Below, piece by piece: positions 4,978 through 6,812 of a stretch of DNA of 6,812 nt (position 1 is its first letter; each line of letters opens with the position of its first letter). Both the position numbers and the translations under genes were made by a program. The notes below the pieces were generated by a model, which was not told the DNA's origin, did not search any database, and saw only the letters and a program-made list of their open reading frames with translations. The stretch is from an uncultured Clostridia bacterium (GTDB lineage Bacteria; Bacillota_A; Clostridia; Oscillospirales; Oscillospiraceae): contig CAMVIC010000081.1 of NCBI GenBank assembly GCA_947167435.1, positions 1-6,812 of the forward strand, in the 5' to 3' direction.

Positions 4978-5976
4978 ATGAAAAAGATCCTTGCCCTGGT
5001 TCTGGCTCTGACTCTGGTCTTCGCTCTGACCGCCGTCAGCGCAAGCGCGGACGATCCCATCGTTCTGAAGATCGGCGTCTCCACTGCCGAGACCGACCCC
5101 CGCAACATTGCGGCCCAGATGTTCGCCGACGAGATCGCCGAGAAGACCGGCGGCGCTGTCACCGCCGAGGTCTATCCTGCCGGTCAGCTGGGCGGCGACG
5201 GCCAGCTGGTGGAGTCTCTGGCTGTGAACGACGGTACCGTTGACATCGTCATCACCGACGCCTCCAACTTCGGCACCATCGTGCCCGACATGAACATCTC
5301 CGGCCTGCCCTTCCTGTTCAGCGACTTCGACGCTGCCTTCGCTTTCATGGAGAGCGAGGTTGAGGCTGCCGCCGAGGCAGAGCTGGAAGAGCTCACCGGC
5401 GTCAAGGTCCTGACCCACTACAGCAACGGCTTCCGTTGCGTGACCAACTCCAAGGGCCCCGTGGAGACTCCCGACGACATGAAGGGCATGCTCATCCGCA
5501 CCCCTGAAAACCAGGTCATCATGGCCACCATGAGCGCGCTGGGCGCCAATCCCCAGCCTCTGGCCTTCTCCGACCTGTATCAGGCTCTGCAGCAGAAGAC
5601 CTATGACGCTCAGGAGAACCCCATCCCCATCATCTACAACAACAAGCTGTATGAGGTGCAGGAGTATCTGTCCGTCACCAACCACATCTACTCCGGACTG
5701 TGCTTTGCCATCTCCGGCAGCGCCTGGGAGAGCCTGACTGCCGAGCAGCAGGAGATCGTCCTGGCCGCCGCCAAGAGCTCCGGCGAGTGGCAGAGCGAGA
5801 CCATCCGCCAGCAGACCGACGACCTGGTCGCCAATCTGGAGGCCGAGGGCATGAAGGTCAACTTCCCCGATCTGGCTCCCTTCTCCGCAGCCACTCAGTC
5901 CGTGATTGAGGAGAATGCGCTGGGCATCTCCGAAGAGCTGCTGACCGCGCTGGCCGCTCTGGGCGAAGCCGCATAA
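4978..5976 (+). CDS. dctP: TRAP transporter substrate-binding protein, DctP family
   Basis: The protein has 332 residues, normal for DctP. Residues 1-24 are a secretion signal (MKKILALVLALTLVFALTAV followed by SASA), with probable cleavage after Ala24. There is no lipobox cysteine. The mature part shows the family order: PAGQLGGDGQLVESL (67-81), NISGLPFLF (106-114), GFRCVTNSKGP (151-161), the conserved ligand-carboxylate Arg174 in GMLIRTPEN, and YDAQENP (209-215). The protein captures a small organic acid outside the membrane and delivers it to DctQM. The start has AAAGGAAG 7 bases upstream. Codon use is strongly biased to preferred codons, which suggests high expression, as is usual for binding proteins. 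The ligand (dicarboxylate, sialic acid, sulfonate, keto acid and so on) cannot be told by eye. Confidence 0.93.
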   Translation: MKKILALVLALTLVFALTAVSASADDPIVLKIGVSTAETDPRNIAAQMFADEIAEKTGGAVTAEVYPAGQLGGDGQLVESLAVNDGTVDIVITDASNFGTIVPDMNISGLPFLFSDFDAAFAFMESEVEAAAEAELEELTGVKVLTHYSNGFRCVTNSKGPVETPDDMKGMLIRTPENQVIMATMSALGANPQPLAFSDLYQALQQKTYDAQENPIPIIYNNKLYEVQEYLSVTNHIYSGLCFAISGSAWESLTAEQQEIVLAAAKSSGEWQSETIRQQTDDLVANLEAEGMKVNFPDLAPFSAATQSVIEENALGISEELLTALAALGEAA

Positions 5977-6008
5977 GGCTTAAATCGAAAATCTGAACGA
6001 AACCGTAA

Positions 6009-6048
6009 CGGGGGAAGGCCCTTTTCCCAGGAATTGGGCCTTCCCCCG
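6009..6048 (+). other. Large hairpin between dctP and dctQ
   Basis: A perfect 13-bp stem (CGGGGGAAGGCCC at 6009-6021 with GGGCCTTCCCCCG at 6036-6048) closes a 14-base loop. GCGTGCAAAAG follows rather than a T-run, so it should not fully terminate. Hairpins here commonly protect the 3' end of a binding-protein mRNA and lower expression of the membrane subunits. Confidence 0.75.
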
Positions 6049-6093
6049 GCGTGCAAAAGCCGATTCATAAATCGTATCATCGGAGTGAACGCC

Positions 6094-6654
6094 ATGCGAG
6101 AGAAACTTTACAGGATTTTGAAACACATCCAGACCTGGATCGACAACATTACCACCGGCGTGGCCGCCGTTCTGATCGCGGTCATGTTCCTGGTGATCAT
6201 CGCCAACGTGATCCTCCGCGCGATCCCCGCGGTGGGCGGCTTCCGCTGGTACATGGAGTTCAGCCAGTATGCCAACGTCTGGGCCATGCTCATCGGCGCT
6301 GCCGGCATCGCCGTGCAGGGCACCAACCTGCGGGTAGAGGCGGTGGACACCCTGGCCGCCAGAATTCCCGGCGGCGAGAAGATTGCCAAGATCATCGTTG
6401 ACCTGGCTCTGATTCTGTTTTACATCATGGTCTACCGTAGCGGCAGGCTCTTTTCCGCCAAGTCCATGATCATCAAGGTCTCCACCATGCCCCAGTACAA
6501 GATGGGCCAGGTGTATTCCATCTTCCCCTGGGCGGCGCTGCTGTGCATCGTCGCGGCGGTGGTGCATTTGCTGGTCACTCTGACCGAGCCTCGGGCCGAG
6601 ACCCCCAGGGAAGTTGTAGCCCACGAGTTTGAAGGGAAGGAGGGAGCGCAATGA
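6094..6654 (+). CDS. dctQ: TRAP transporter small permease subunit, DctQ family
   Basis: The protein has 186 residues. Four membrane segments are visible, at about 22-42, 58-75, 98-115 and 141-163. Between TM1 and TM2 the family pattern RWYMEFSQYANVWAMLIGAA (51-70) is present, and the TMPQYKMGQVYSIFPW stretch (131-146) before TM4 is typical. DctQ joins DctM in the cytoplasmic membrane, where the pair uses an ion gradient to take ligand from DctP. ATG at 6094 is chosen because GGAG lies 8 bases upstream. The open frame extends to 6034, but those codons overlap the hairpin. The TGA stop overlaps the dctM start (ATGA, 6651-6654), indicating translational coupling. Confidence 0.92.
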   Translation: MREKLYRILKHIQTWIDNITTGVAAVLIAVMFLVIIANVILRAIPAVGGFRWYMEFSQYANVWAMLIGAAGIAVQGTNLRVEAVDTLAARIPGGEKIAKIIVDLALILFYIMVYRSGRLFSAKSMIIKVSTMPQYKMGQVYSIFPWAALLCIVAAVVHLLVTLTEPRAETPREVVAHEFEGKEGAQ

Positions 6655-6812
6655 GTATGATCGCATGGCTGTTGGTCAGCTTTGCCGTGCTGATGCTGCT
6701 GGGCGTGCCCATCGGCGTGTCCCTTGGTCTGTCGGCCGTGGGCGGCATCCTCTTCATCAACGGCAGCACCGACATCATGACCATCACCAAACGCATGTTT
6801 GAGGGCATGAAC
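6651..6812 (+). CDS. dctM: TRAP transporter large permease subunit, DctM family (N-terminus only)
   Basis: Fifty-four residues are visible before the window ends (MSMIAWLLVSFAVLMLLGVP, then GVSLGLSAVGGI). The opening hydrophobic helix with LLGVPIGVSLGLSA is characteristic of DctM, the roughly 430-residue transport subunit that carries the ion-coupled substrate pathway. AAGGAGGG lies 6 bases before the ATG at 6651, which overlaps the dctQ stop codon. A second in-frame ATG at 6657 is less well placed. Nothing in the visible part suggests damage. Confidence 0.93.
   Translation, partial: MSMIAWLLVSFAVLMLLGVPIGVSLGLSAVGGILFINGSTDIMTITKRMFEGMN

Noticed and set aside
4909..5685. Minus-strand open frame (258 codons) opposite dctP
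   Set aside because: It is an antisense shadow with repetitive Gly/Val/Asp composition and no initiation signals.

Overview
The window looks like a chromosomal segment from a GC-rich member of the Clostridia, most like the gut Oscillospiraceae. This is judged from strong AGGAGG-type ribosome binding sites, a HemZ-like N-terminus, a stand-alone CarD-type regulator, a transketolase split into two genes, and strong GC-ending codon bias. The taxonomic call rests on gene content and style only.

Layout. Positions 1-273 (minus strand) hold the first 91 codons of a HemZ-type coproporphyrinogen dehydrogenase, which runs off the left edge. It is divergent from a CarD-family regulator (477-968, plus), with a 203-base AT-rich shared promoter region between them. 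A strong intrinsic terminator (1012-1053) closes the CarD gene. On the minus strand, 1068-2832 encodes the two halves of a transketolase (N-terminal ThDP-binding subunit first, then C-terminal subunit, 10 bases apart). A 261-base divergent promoter region separates this pair from a GntR/FCD regulator (3094-3825, plus). After it comes about 415 bases without a gene. Its first half is packed with perfect and near-perfect palindromes, and its second half is a promoter/operator region. Then come an Asp/Glu racemase-superfamily protein (4241-4912) and a TRAP transporter dctP-dctQ-dctM (4978-6812), with dctM cut by the right edge.

How the genes may work together. The GntR/FCD regulator sits between the split transketolase and the racemase-like/TRAP cluster. 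The simplest reading is a catabolic locus in which TRAP imports a small organic acid, the racemase-like enzyme rearranges it, the transketolase moves a two-carbon unit, and the GntR protein senses an acid ligand through an apparently intact four-ligand metal site. The substrate cannot be named from sequence. Three things make the locus more than routine: several positions that normally contact phosphate or hydroxyls in transketolases look substituted; the racemase-like protein lacks the second catalytic cysteine; and the TRAP binding protein has a signal peptide without a lipobox. The palindrome-rich stretch after gntR resembles a mobile or repeated intergenic element, and its first palindrome contains the gntR stop codon.
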